Under the pieces are notes generated by a model. It was not told where the DNA came from and did not search any database. It saw nothing but the letters and a program-made list of their open reading frames with translations. A stretch of DNA of 20,099 nucleotides, from contig CAZUSI010000024.1 of NCBI GenBank assembly GCA_964623395.1, forward strand, positions 1-20,099, read 5' to 3'. Of the stretch, positions 5,231 through 13,738 are shown piece by piece. The stretch comes from JBDRZD01 sp964623395 (GTDB taxonomy: Bacteria; Hydrothermota; Hydrothermia; Hydrothermales; Hydrothermaceae). Position 1 is the stretch's first letter; every line of letters begins with the position of its first letter. The translations under genes and the position numbers were made by a program.

Positions 5231-7999
5231 TTATTTTCTTAATGCACTCGCCCTTGAAAGGGCATCCTCTTTTATATTTTTATCATTTGTAACCTGCGCT
5301 ATTGCCTCATATATTGAAGCTGCTCTTGCTACATCTCCACTAACTTGATACAAATATGCAAGTTGATATAATCCCCTTATTCTATAAGGGTCATCAACTC
5401 CACCAACCCTTAAAAGTCCTGAATAACTATCAATCGCCTTTTTTGTATCCCCTATTTTATTATATGCTTCACCTAAAACATAATAATATCTTGTTGCAAA
5501 TTCAGGAGGGGGAGAAGAAAGTTCAAGTTCTTTTATTGCTTCCCTTAATTTTCCAAGATTTAATAAACATTCTGCTTTTAAAATTATTCCTTCTTTTGAA
5601 GCAGGATGCATTGAATAATCTTTAATAAGTTTTTCAAGAACTTCTTTTGCCTTTAAATAATCCTCCTGCTGAATAAGTCCAATTGCTTCAAGTTTAAGCA
5701 TTGTTGGAACTTCCTCATGATTTGGGAAATATGTTACAAATTTTTCTGCCTCTTCAGCCATTGCTTTAGCATTTCCGAGAGCAGAATAAGAGGCAACAAC
5801 AACTTTTTGAGCCATCGGCGCAAGTTCTGATTTTGGGAAAAGAAGAAGAACCTTTTTTGCCTTTTCTATTGCTTCCCCATATTTTTTCTCATTATATAAC
5901 TTTGCTGCAAGATTATATAAATTTTCTGCAAGAAGCTCACTTTCTGGAAATTCCTTTGAATACTCCTCAACTTTTTCAGCATCTTCCTTTGAAACAAAAT
6001 AATAGGCCTGTTCCAAAAGTTTTTTTGCATTTATAGCAAGACTATCTTCAGGATAAAGGGATAAAAATTTTTTCAATACATTTACAGTCATTTCATAATT
6101 TTTCATATTGTAATAGGTGGAAGCAAGCTCTACAAATCCCTCTTTTACTTTTTCTGAAAATGGAAATTGTTCAAGCAAAACATTATAATAAGTTATTGCC
6201 TTTTCAAATTCACCAGCCCTAAAATATGTATTTCCAAGCCAATAACTAGAGAGTGCTGCATATTTTGAATTTGGAAATTCACTCAAACATGCCTCCCATT
6301 CCTTTATTGCATTTGCATAATATCCAGCCCTTGCATAGGATTCACCAGTATAAAATAATGCAGCAGGTGCCAAAGAAGAAGAGGGATAATTTTGAACAAT
6401 TGACTTAAAGGTATAAGCAGCCTGCAAATAATTTTTCTTTTTCTCTTCGTCATTTTGTATTTCACCACTTTTATCGTATATTGCTATACCTTTTCCAAAA
6501 ATTGAAGAAATAAGTGCTGATGTATCCTTTTGATACCCACTTATAACAACATCAAATTTTTGAATTGCAGCATCATACCTTCTCATTTCAATATAGCACC
6601 ATCCAAGAGCATTAAAAATTTCACCCATTATTTCAGGGTCACCACTTTCAGAAATTGATTCATAAAGATTTATTGCCTTTGCAACATCACCCCTTTGATA
6701 ATATGCCTCTGCAAGCATATGTCTTATCCTATTTGTCCATGTAGAAGAATAATAATCCATCCCTTCAGGAATATTAGGTGGAGATTTTAAAAATTCCTCA
6801 CCTGCTGCAATTGCTTCGTCAAACTGCTTTGTATCTATCATACACTTTAAAAGTAAAGAAACTGCTGGATATGCAATAAAAGAATTCTTTGCATATTTTA
6901 AAAGATTTTCAAGTTGATATTGTGCTTCCAAAGTCTTACCTTGCCTATATAAAACACAGGCAGTTAAATAATCCCCAACCCCTCTATATTCTCCTGTATT
7001 ATAAACATTTGCAAGTTGTCTATAAGAAATGATTGCCTGCGATGAATCACCTATCTCAAGATATACTTTTCCAAGTTCCATATGAGCAACAGGTGCAACA
7101 CCAAGACCTGGAAAATCAAAGGCAGCTTTTAATAAATATTTTAATGCTTCAGATTTATTCCCCATTTTACTTAATGCTTTTCCACTCATAAGATATGCAT
7201 GTGCTGCAAGAACTCTATCTTCATGTTTAAGAAGGGGTTTAAAGTATAATAAAGATTTTGCATATTCCTCCTCATGATATAAACAAGCACCTATTTTATA
7301 ATTTGCATAATCTACAAGTTGTGATTTACCATAATCCTTTATAAATTTTATATAAAGCTCTTTTGCACCTCTATAATCTTCATTTATGTAAAGGGCTTCT
7401 GCTTGCTCAAAGGAAGCATATTCTGCTAATGGAGTATTTGGATAAAGCATAACAACTTTTTTGAAATTTTGAAGTGCTTCAACGGGTCTTTTTATTCTTG
7501 CAAGCGCTTCTGCTTTATAAAAAATACCAACACCTGTTAAAGCATTTTCCAACTTTTTATAAGCAGATTCATAAATACTTTGAGTAAAATAATAAATTCC
7601 TTGCGCCTCAAGAAGCCTTATATCTTCTGCATAACCAGGAAATTTTTTCATCTTTTGAATTAAGTAACTTTCTGCTTCCTTTGGATTTTCCTTTGCAAGA
7701 AATATTAAGCCAAGAGCATAATAAACTTCTGGTAAAATGTAAGAATTTTGTGCTCTTTCTTCAAGATTCTTAAAAATCTTATAGGCATCGTCATATCTAC
7801 CAAGATTAAAATAGCATTCACCAATTCTATAATCAAATTCAAGATCCATTACCTTACCAAGATTTGTATTTTTTAATTCCCTATAATAATCTATTGCATT
7901 TTCATAAAGACCTTCATGAAAAAGGATTTCCGCATATTCAACCTTTTTTATTTCATCCTCTGAAAAGATAAAGGAAAATAAAAATAAAAAGATTTTCAT
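5231..7999 (-). CDS. Large periplasmic tetratricopeptide-repeat protein
   Basis: A 922-residue protein with a short signal peptide (MKIFLFLFSFIFS) followed to the end by about 22 helical hairpins of TPR type, with repeated patterns such as LGxxYxxxGxYxxAIxxYxxLLxxFP spaced 34-40 residues apart. Repeats of this kind, often ending in FP or YP, are typical of envelope TPR proteins (YbgF/CpoB, BamD-like) that bind partners at the membrane. It lies between the PorV-like gene and exbB, 13 bases upstream of the latter, so it probably works as a scaffold or regulator of the ExbB/ExbD/TonB machine, as CpoB does for Tol. Start: ATG at 7999 with GAGGAGGA a few bases upstream; the open frame continuing beyond it runs into the N gap and is not coding. 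No catalytic domain is seen. Confidence 0.9.
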   Translation of the reverse strand: MKIFLFLFSFIFSEDEIKKVEYAEILFHEGLYENAIDYYRELKNTNLGKVMDLEFDYRIGECYFNLGRYDDAYKIFKNLEERAQNSYILPEVYYALGLIFLAKENPKEAESYLIQKMKKFPGYAEDIRLLEAQGIYYFTQSIYESAYKKLENALTGVGIFYKAEALARIKRPVEALQNFKKVVMLYPNTPLAEYASFEQAEALYINEDYRGAKELYIKFIKDYGKSQLVDYANYKIGACLYHEEEYAKSLLYFKPLLKHEDRVLAAHAYLMSGKALSKMGNKSEALKYLLKAAFDFPGLGVAPVAHMELGKVYLEIGDSSQAIISYRQLANVYNTGEYRGVGDYLTACVLYRQGKTLEAQYQLENLLKYAKNSFIAYPAVSLLLKCMIDTKQFDEAIAAGEEFLKSPPNIPEGMDYYSSTWTNRIRHMLAEAYYQRGDVAKAINLYESISESGDPEIMGEIFNALGWCYIEMRRYDAAIQKFDVVISGYQKDTSALISSIFGKGIAIYDKSGEIQNDEEKKKNYLQAAYTFKSIVQNYPSSSLAPAALFYTGESYARAGYYANAIKEWEACLSEFPNSKYAALSSYWLGNTYFRAGEFEKAITYYNVLLEQFPFSEKVKEGFVELASTYYNMKNYEMTVNVLKKFLSLYPEDSLAINAKKLLEQAYYFVSKEDAEKVEEYSKEFPESELLAENLYNLAAKLYNEKKYGEAIEKAKKVLLLFPKSELAPMAQKVVVASYSALGNAKAMAEEAEKFVTYFPNHEEVPTMLKLEAIGLIQQEDYLKAKEVLEKLIKDYSMHPASKEGIILKAECLLNLGKLREAIKELELSSPPPEFATRYYYVLGEAYNKIGDTKKAIDSYSGLLRVGGVDDPYRIRGLYQLAYLYQVSGDVARAASIYEAIAQVTNDKNIKEDALSRASALRK

Positions 8000-8028
8000 T
8001 TTTCCTCCTCTATTATTATTTCTTCTTC

Positions 8029-8128
8029 NNNNNNNNNNNNNNNNNNNNNNNNNNNNNNNNNNNNNNNNNNNNNNNNNNNNNNNNNNNNNNNNNNNNNNNN
8101 NNNNNNNNNNNNNNNNNNNNNNNNNNNN
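8029..8128. other. Assembly gap of 100 N
   Basis: Exactly 100 undetermined bases, the conventional placeholder for a gap of unknown size, so reading frames across it cannot be trusted. It falls at the C-terminus of the PorV-like gene, just before the start of the TPR gene. The 32 bases after it on the minus strand could encode a Glu/Ile/Glu-rich tail ending at a TGA that overlaps the TPR start as ATGA. The break may be due to a low-complexity tail, though missing genes cannot be excluded. Confidence 0.95.
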
Positions 8129-9389
8129 TTGGTTTAACTTTTTCTTTAAAGAATATTTCACCTGCAGGACCAATTGTCCTTATTTCACTTAAAAAACCCT
8201 CTTCTTTATATACAGAGCCCTTCCTTTCAATAACTATGCATTCATAATAATATTTTCCATCCATTGCAAGCATACCAAAATCATCCCTTCCATCCCATAT
8301 TATTTCTCTTGGAGGAGGGCCAAATTCCTTAAAAACCCTTATAACTTCACCTTTACTATCTTTAATTAAAAATTGATACCTTTCAATTTCTTTTCTTGTA
8401 TTTACAAATATTCTTATTGGTAAAACATTGTTTTCTCTTGAAGTTGGAGAAAAAACATAGAGTCTTGGAGAAACTTCTAATCTGAAACCAGCAAAATGTA
8501 AAAATAATGTAAAATAATATGTCATTGGGAAAAATCCAGAAGATTCATAATGATATGTTCCTGCAAAATCAACACCAATTGTTTTTCCAATCATTGGATA
8601 TTCTAATCCAAATCCAAAACAAAATCTTTTATTATCCATTCCTGCTCTTAAGCTTAAAAATCTAAAAGGTTTATATTCAAGACCTGCTGAGGGTTCAATT
8701 ATGTTTCTTTCAGGAATACTTGTTAAATCAAAAAGTGCAATAAATTTATCATAATATAATCTATATGCTATTCCTCCTTTTATACCAAGGGGATATCTTT
8801 CAACTTCTTCAATCAATTTAATTCTTGGTGGAAGAATATTTTGAAAAGAAAAGCCAAAGGAAAAGGGATTATTACCCAAAAATAAAAATCCAACATCAAG
8901 ACCATGTCCAATTCCTGAATATGAAGAAATATGATGATAAATTAATTTATAAGAAAAACCAAATCCAAAATTATAGGAAATTTCTCTTGCATAATTTAAG
9001 GAAGCTAAAAGATTATATTCAACAAATTTATCACCTTTTTTATTTCCCCATTCATCAGTTATTTCCATTTTACCAGAATAAAGACCATTTAAATAAATTC
9101 CAAAATTGCCATATTCTTTTGTTGGTCTTGCGTATCCAAGCCATCCCATTGTTGCACCAAGGGGTAAAAGAGCATCTGAGAAAACAATTTGCTGTGGATT
9201 AATGTATGATAAGGAAGCAGGATTAAAATAAATACTTGATATATCACCTGTAAGGGCAACACATGTTTTTCCAAGTGATAAAATTCTTGCAGAAACAGGA
9301 AAATATTCATAACTACCTGCAAATCCCCAATTCCCTTCCTCTGAATAAAGAAATGAAATTAAAGAAAAAATTAAAATTAACCTTCTCAT
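8129..9389 (-). CDS. PorV/PorQ-like outer-membrane protein with a FlgD-type Ig domain; C-terminus lost in gap
   Basis: Exported protein, 420 residues visible. Residues 1-16 are a signal peptide. The segment from about 28, ARILSLGKTCVALTGDISSIYFNPASL, matches the start of the PorV/UPF0164 family (pattern ARxxxxGxxxxAxxxDxxxxxxNPAxL). Alternating aromatic strands to about residue 305 suggest an outer-membrane beta-barrel. From about 325 to 400 comes a FlgD-like Ig module (FLIKDSKGEVIRVF, then IIWDGRDDFGMLAMDGKYYYE). PorV proteins act in surface-protein export in Bacteroidota, but no other type IX genes are visible here. The end lies in the N gap: read through as given it stops at 8016 after three lysines, but a more natural end is the TGA at 7996, overlapping the TPR start. 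A GAGGAAAA site precedes the ATG, 8 bases after the upstream gene. Confidence 0.82.
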
Positions 9390-9397
9390 TTTTCCTC

Positions 9398-11086
9398 CTA
9401 TCTTATTATCCCTATAAGCCTTCTTGTTGTTAAAACATTTTCAGCACCACTTGTTGCTCTTAAAACTGCCACATATGTTCCTGATGAAACTTTCTTTCCC
9501 TTATCATTTCTACCATCCCATTTTATTCTATTTAGTCCTGCAACTCCATTTATTTCAAATTTTTTAACCAAATTACCAAAAAGATCATAAATATAAAGTT
9601 TAACACTTGCAGATTTTGGCAAAAGAAAAACAAAATTTGTTTCTTCAGAACCAATTTTTCCAAAAGGATTTGGATAATTTATTAAAGTATCAGGAATTCC
9701 TTTTAAATAAGCAACAAATATTTTATCAGTGTAATGTTCACCGGTCCCAAGACTATCTACTATTTTAATTTTAATTTCTTCAGAATTTTCTGTTGTATAA
9801 AATACATCCCCTTCAAATTTTCCAAGCTCCATTTGAACAACATTTGGATAAAAGACACCTTGTACTGGCTGAAGATTTGAAGCAAGAACAGCTGAAAGAT
9901 AAATTGGATGAGAATGAGGAACAACATTTCCTTGAGGATCAACAAATTCTATTTTAAGATGAATTGGATCGCCAGATAAAACTGTGTCAGGTGAAACTTT
10001 TGAAACATATTTACTTCCAACAATTTGAAGAATTACCGCTTCACTTTGTCTTTGAATATTTTTATCAAGCCCATAAATATAATAGGCACCACTTTTAAAA
10101 ATTGTAACTTTAAAGGAGTCAACGCCATTTATAAGGTTTATAAAAGAAGGAACTGTATCAATATATTCATTAGATGGGTTAAATACAAGAATACCTGTAT
10201 CGTTAACACCTTTTCTAAAATTGAAGTAATTATCACAAGCATAAAGTTTTAAATAAAAGGGAATTGCAGAAGGTAAATAAGGGATATCACCTTTTTTACC
10301 CTTACTTGAATCACCTGGAAAATGTCTTTCACCTGGAGCAACAAGTAAAAGTTTTTTATAATCACCTGAATAAACTTGGAATGAAGGCCAAAGTGTATCT
10401 CCCACATAATTTGTTTCAAGTGGTAAAGCATAAACTACTCTTGAATCAGTTGATTGGAAAAATTGAGGTGGATATGTTGCAATTTTAAATTTTATTTTAA
10501 CTTCTGTGGAATCATTTAAATTTAAAGTATCAATTTTTACAAGTGAATCGTTTGAACTTAAATAGAAATTTAAATTTCCTGAAACAGGATTATAGTATTT
10601 ATCAGTTAAAATAACTTTAAATCTACAAGTATCACCTGCGGTAATTGGAGAAGGTGTAAATGGATCCTTTCCACCAATTGTTGTATCCCCTTTAACAAGC
10701 ATTTGATTTTTATAAAGTATTACAATTCTTTTTGGTGAAGATGGTGATATATTTAAAGTATTTGAAATACCACTACCCCTTGGACATGTCCCATAAACAT
10801 TTACATTTCCAGCCCTATATATCCTTATATTCATTTGTAAACTCCCTTTAAAGGCTGAGCCAGTTGCTGGGTCCATTAAATGATGATTCCATTCACCATC
10901 AATAGAAAAATATATAGGACCTGAATAGGTTGTATCAATCTGTCCCTGGTCATTTTTAACATAAACAACCATTTGATAATAGTCATTAACAGTGCCAGAA
11001 GTAGGATTTATTATTATATCAAGAGAACCTGAAAATCCTTTATATACATATAAGAAAATCATTCCTATTATAGTTAATTTTTTCAT
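9398..11086 (-). CDS. Secreted multi-domain surface protein with C-terminal FlgD-like Ig domain
   Basis: A 562-residue exported protein: signal peptide about 1-20, then several beta-rich segments resembling bacterial Ig/invasin-type repeats (for example NPTSGTVNDYYQMVVYVK, about 27-44, and the later DTVLSGDPIHLKIEFVDPQGN). It ends with a FlgD-type Ig module at about 470-562 (NYPNPFG, VKLYIYDLFGNLVKKFE, IKWDGRNDKGKKVSSGTYVAVL). The NYPNPF opening and GTYV ending are common in C-terminal domains of secreted proteins of FCB and related bacteria. It is followed after 8 bases by the PorV-like gene, so it may be that protein's surface partner or client. GGGAG lies upstream of the ATG, inside the end of the kinase gene, and a consensus promoter lies 35 bases further up. 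No enzyme motif is seen; the function is unknown. Confidence 0.8.
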   Translation of the reverse strand: MKKLTIIGMIFLYVYKGFSGSLDIIINPTSGTVNDYYQMVVYVKNDQGQIDTTYSGPIYFSIDGEWNHHLMDPATGSAFKGSLQMNIRIYRAGNVNVYGTCPRGSGISNTLNISPSSPKRIVILYKNQMLVKGDTTIGGKDPFTPSPITAGDTCRFKVILTDKYYNPVSGNLNFYLSSNDSLVKIDTLNLNDSTEVKIKFKIATYPPQFFQSTDSRVVYALPLETNYVGDTLWPSFQVYSGDYKKLLLVAPGERHFPGDSSKGKKGDIPYLPSAIPFYLKLYACDNYFNFRKGVNDTGILVFNPSNEYIDTVPSFINLINGVDSFKVTIFKSGAYYIYGLDKNIQRQSEAVILQIVGSKYVSKVSPDTVLSGDPIHLKIEFVDPQGNVVPHSHPIYLSAVLASNLQPVQGVFYPNVVQMELGKFEGDVFYTTENSEEIKIKIVDSLGTGEHYTDKIFVAYLKGIPDTLINYPNPFGKIGSEETNFVFLLPKSASVKLYIYDLFGNLVKKFEINGVAGLNRIKWDGRNDKGKKVSSGTYVAVLRATSGAENVLTTRRLIGIIR

Positions 11087-11090
11087 AATT

Positions 11091-12080
11091 TTACTCCCAC
11101 TTAATTTTATTTAAAAACAAATTATAATGTTTTTTAATTTCCCTTGTCAACTCCTCTTTTTCAATTGGAACTGCCCCTAGTTTTGTCACTTCAATACCTG
11201 CACCTATTGTTGCAAAAATTGCTGAAGAAATTATATCAAACCCTGAAAGGTATGAAAGTGAAAGTAAAGAAATAACAGTATCACCTGCTCCAGTAACATC
11301 ATAAACTTCTACTTTATTTGATGGAACTTTAAATACCCTATTATTTTCATCAATCCCCATCATCCCTTCCTCCCCCATCGTCATTATTATATTTTTACAT
11401 CTTATTTTATTTTTTATATATTTAATTGCAGATATTTTCTCCTCTTCATTTTTAAGATTTTTACCAAGAACCCTTTCTACTTCCCTTAAATTTGGTTTAA
11501 AAATTGTTACATTTTTATAAAAGAAAAAGTTTTCAAATTTTGGGTCAACAAAAATCATCTTTTCATTTTTTATTATTTTGTTTATATTTTCCTTTGAAAG
11601 TAAACCCTTTTCATAATCCTGAATTATTATTCCATCACAAATATTTTTTAACTCTTCATATTTTAAAAAAAATTCCTTTAAATATTTTCCTTCTATTTTA
11701 TAATTATCTTCATAATCAATTCTTATCATCTGTTGATTTCTTGCAATAACTCTTGTTTTAATTATTGTTTTCCAGTTATAAGAATTTATTAAAAAATCCG
11801 TATTTATACCATTTTCTTTTAACTTTTTAATCACAATTTCACCTGCAAAATCATTCCCCACGATTCCCAAAAGAAAAACATTTGCTCCCAATTTTTTAAT
11901 ATTTAAGGCAACATTTGCTGCTCCACCTAAATTATAAGATTTATTTAAAACTTTAACAACTGGAACAGGTGCTTCAGGAGATACTCTTTCTACTTCTCCA
12001 AATATATATTCATCAAGAATGATATCACCAATAACAAGAATTTTTAAATTTCTAACTTTTTTAAAAAAATTATTTATCAT
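11091..12080 (-). CDS. rfaE1: D-glycero-beta-D-manno-heptose-7-phosphate kinase (RfaE1/HldE kinase domain)
   Basis: A 329-residue PfkB/ribokinase-family sugar kinase. The N-terminal block GDIILDEYIFGEVERVSPEAPVPV (about 18-41) and NLGGAANVALNIKKLGA (about 51-67) are distinctive of RfaE domain I, and DVTGAGDT (about 263-270) holds the catalytic Asp and anion hole. The enzyme phosphorylates heptose-7-phosphate for ADP-heptose, the precursor of LPS inner core and some S-layer glycans. Only the kinase half is present, so the cytidylyl/adenylyltransferase half (RfaE2) must be elsewhere if the pathway is complete. The ATG overlaps the HIT gene by 11 bases. The 3' end of this gene contains a promoter for the next gene. 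ADP-heptose chemistry supports an outer membrane bearing LPS-like glycans. Confidence 0.88.
   Translation of the reverse strand: MINNFFKKVRNLKILVIGDIILDEYIFGEVERVSPEAPVPVVKVLNKSYNLGGAANVALNIKKLGANVFLLGIVGNDFAGEIVIKKLKENGINTDFLINSYNWKTIIKTRVIARNQQMIRIDYEDNYKIEGKYLKEFFLKYEELKNICDGIIIQDYEKGLLSKENINKIIKNEKMIFVDPKFENFFFYKNVTIFKPNLREVERVLGKNLKNEEEKISAIKYIKNKIRCKNIIMTMGEEGMMGIDENNRVFKVPSNKVEVYDVTGAGDTVISLLSLSYLSGFDIISSAIFATIGAGIEVTKLGAVPIEKEELTREIKKHYNLFLNKIKWE
11121..11150 (-). promoter_or_regulatory. Consensus promoter for the surface-protein/PorV/TPR/ExbB genes
   Basis: On the minus strand: exact TTGACA (11150-11145), 18-bp spacer, exact TATAAT (11126-11121), inside the 3' end of the heptose kinase gene. 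The surface-protein ATG (11086) follows after 34 bases that contain GGGAG, so this message has a conventional short leader. It separates the envelope machine from the housekeeping genes upstream. Confidence 0.65.
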
Positions 12081-12552
12081 AATATTTTTTAAGTTTTTTA
12101 TAAGTCCTTTTAATTTCCTCTGAAATTACTTTTGTATTTCCTATAACGGGCATAAAATTTGTATCACCTGCCCATCTTGGAACAATATGAAAATGAATAT
12201 GCTCATCAAATCCAGCGCCTGAAATTTTTCCAATATTTAAACCAATGTTAAATCCATCAGGTGAATAAACCTTTTTCAAAATTTCTATTGATTTTTTTAA
12301 AAACTCCATAATTTCTTCTATCTCTTCTTTATTTAATTTTTCAAAATCTCCTATGTGTCTATAAGGGGCAACCATCAAATGTCCTGGATTGTAAGGAAAT
12401 ATATTCATAATTACAAATGAATATTTCCCTCTTTTTAAAATAAAACTCTCTTTATCTTTTTTAATAGAAGGCTTTAAACAAAAAATACATTCATATCCTT
12501 TTTTAAAACCTTCAACATATTTAATTCTCCATGGGGACCAAAGAATCTTCAA
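12070..12552 (-). CDS. HIT-family nucleotide hydrolase/transferase (Ap4A-type)
   Basis: A 160-residue histidine-triad protein. The active-site triad H117-x-H119-x-H121 (EHIHFHIVPRW) is intact, followed by GDTNFMPVIGNTKVI, characteristic of the bacterial branch annotated as ATP/Ap4A adenylyltransferase-like. C22 and C25 (CIFC) with a downstream His form the usual zinc site. Members hydrolyse or phosphorolyse nucleotides such as Ap4A or AMP-lysine; the true substrate cannot be told from sequence. The start is TTG at 12552, overlapping the TGA of the RNase H gene (TTGA), with GGTGG just upstream. The end overlaps the heptose kinase by 11 bases, so the three genes are translationally coupled. Confidence 0.9.
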   Translation of the reverse strand: MKILWSPWRIKYVEGFKKGYECIFCLKPSIKKDKESFILKRGKYSFVIMNIFPYNPGHLMVAPYRHIGDFEKLNKEEIEEIMEFLKKSIEILKKVYSPDGFNIGLNIGKISGAGFDEHIHFHIVPRWAGDTNFMPVIGNTKVISEEIKRTYKKLKKYYDK

Positions 12553-12953
12553 GAGCCACCCTTTGCTGTTGCGAAAGCAATTTGATCAACCCTTTTCATT
12601 TCCTTTCTTGAAACCTTTTTAATTTCCCATTTAAATTCTTTAAGAATTTCTTTAACTTTTTTAAAAAGTGGAATAATCTTCTCTGATTTTACCCTATATT
12701 TTCCAAGAAGATGATTTATAATAAGTTCTGAATCTGTCCTCAATTCTATTTCCTTTATAGAAAGTTCTTTTGCCTTTTCAAGCGCATAAATTAATGCCTT
12801 ATATTCAGAAACATTATTTGTTGATTCTCCTATGAATACTCCTTCTTCATGTAAAACTTCACCCTTCTCATTTTCAATTATATAAGCACAAGCAGAAGGA
12901 CCAGGATTACCAATAGAAGAACCATCAAAATAAATTATAAATTTTTCATTCAT
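12549..12953 (-). CDS. rnhA: Ribonuclease HI family protein
   Basis: A 134-residue RNase H-fold nuclease expected to cut the RNA strand of RNA-DNA hybrids. The catalytic carboxylates are visible: D10 (YFDGSSIGNPG), E50 (NNVSEYKALIYAL), D74 (LRTDSELI) and D123 (RVDQIA). It is the compact bacterial/archaeal RNase HI type lacking the basic protrusion of the E. coli enzyme, and it has no N-terminal hybrid-binding domain. The ATG overlaps the zinc-ribbon gene's stop (ATGA) and AGGA lies just upstream. Pairing of a coiled-coil zinc-ribbon protein with an RNase HI gene is, as I recall, common in bacteria and hints at shared nucleic-acid work. Confidence 0.92.
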   Translation of the reverse strand: MNEKFIIYFDGSSIGNPGPSACAYIIENEKGEVLHEEGVFIGESTNNVSEYKALIYALEKAKELSIKEIELRTDSELIINHLLGKYRVKSEKIIPLFKKVKEILKEFKWEIKKVSRKEMKRVDQIAFATAKGGS

Positions 12954-13690
12954 AAATCCTCCTCAGGAATATATAAAATTCTTCCACAATTTTCACAAAA
13001 ATCAATTCCCTTTGTTTTCTTTAACTTATCAACCTTCTGTGTGGGTAAAGATGCATGACACCCCCCACATATTCCTTCAGTTGAATTTTTCTTTATTCTT
13101 AAAGGGACAATTGCTGGAATACCTCTTAATTTTTTAATTTTTTCATAATTTTGAAGAAATTCATTACTTATCCTTTTAGAAACTCTAAATCTTTCATCCT
13201 TTATTATTGGAATTTCATCCCTTAATTTCTTCTCTTCTTCTCCAATCTCCTTTATTCTATTTTTAAATTTTTCTATTTTTTCTTTACCTTCCTTTTTAAA
13301 TTCCTCAAATTTTTTCTTTTCCTCCTCTATATTCTCCATAAGATTTAATGCCTCATCTTCAATCTTTTCCTTTTTCTTTTTTGCTTCACTTATTTCCTTT
13401 TCAATTGCCCTATATTCCTCATTTGTCCTTACCCTTAATTTATCTTGTTCAAACTTAACTATAAGGTTTTCAATATCTTCAATTTCATAAAAATAATTCT
13501 TTAACCTTTTTTCCATTTCAATAATTTTCTCTTCATTTTCTTTTATCTTATTTTGGGTATCTTCTATTTCTTTTTTCAAACTTTCTATCTCCTTAGGAAT
13601 TTCACTTATTCTTTTTTCCATATTAAATATTATTTCGTCCTTTTCCTGAAGCAAAAGCAAATTATTAAGTTCTTCCCTTGTATTTTCCAT
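12950..13690 (-). CDS. Coiled-coil protein with C4 zinc ribbon (DUF164/CT398-like)
   Basis: From the ATG at 13690 this is a 246-residue protein: a long charged coiled coil (about 5-185) starting with the family-like ELNNLLLLQEKDEI, then a C-terminal zinc ribbon with C208, C211, C232 and C235 (CGGC..FCENCGR). This matches the size and layout of the DUF164/zf-RING_7 family, thought to act with nucleic acids or protein export; function unsettled. The frame is open up to 13798, which would add a hydrophobic, lipobox-like (LTNC) N-terminus. I reject that extension because it overlaps the barrel gene by 80 bases, the family normally starts near the chosen ATG, and a consensus promoter at 13709-13738 would start transcription downstream of it. 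A GAG precedes the chosen ATG. Confidence 0.85.
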   Translation of the reverse strand: MENTREELNNLLLLQEKDEIIFNMEKRISEIPKEIESLKKEIEDTQNKIKENEEKIIEMEKRLKNYFYEIEDIENLIVKFEQDKLRVRTNEEYRAIEKEISEAKKKKEKIEDEALNLMENIEEEKKKFEEFKKEGKEKIEKFKNRIKEIGEEEKKLRDEIPIIKDERFRVSKRISNEFLQNYEKIKKLRGIPAIVPLRIKKNSTEGICGGCHASLPTQKVDKLKKTKGIDFCENCGRILYIPEEDL

Positions 13691-13708
13691 CTCAATTTTA
13701 AATTTTTC

Positions 13709-13738
13709 ATTATAATTTTTAGAGAAACAATTTGTCAA
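13709..13738 (-). promoter_or_regulatory. Consensus promoter for the zinc-ribbon/rnhA/HIT/kinase genes
   Basis: On the minus strand: exact TTGACA (13738-13733), 18-bp spacer, exact TATAAT (13714-13709), then 18 bases to the ATG at 13690, giving a leader of about 11 bases. It lies over the last codons of the HhH-barrel gene and supports the short start of the zinc-ribbon gene. Confidence 0.65.

Noticed and set aside
7999..8173. Upstream extension of the TPR protein through the N run
   Set aside because: It depends on undetermined bases, lacks a signal peptide at its start, and the ATG at 7999 has both a strong ribosome-binding site and a signal peptide right after it.
10025..10488. Plus-strand open frames opposite the surface-protein gene, and similar frames opposite other genes
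   Set aside because: They lack ribosome-binding sites and family motifs, and long antisense frames are expected by chance in this purine-biased AT-rich coding DNA.
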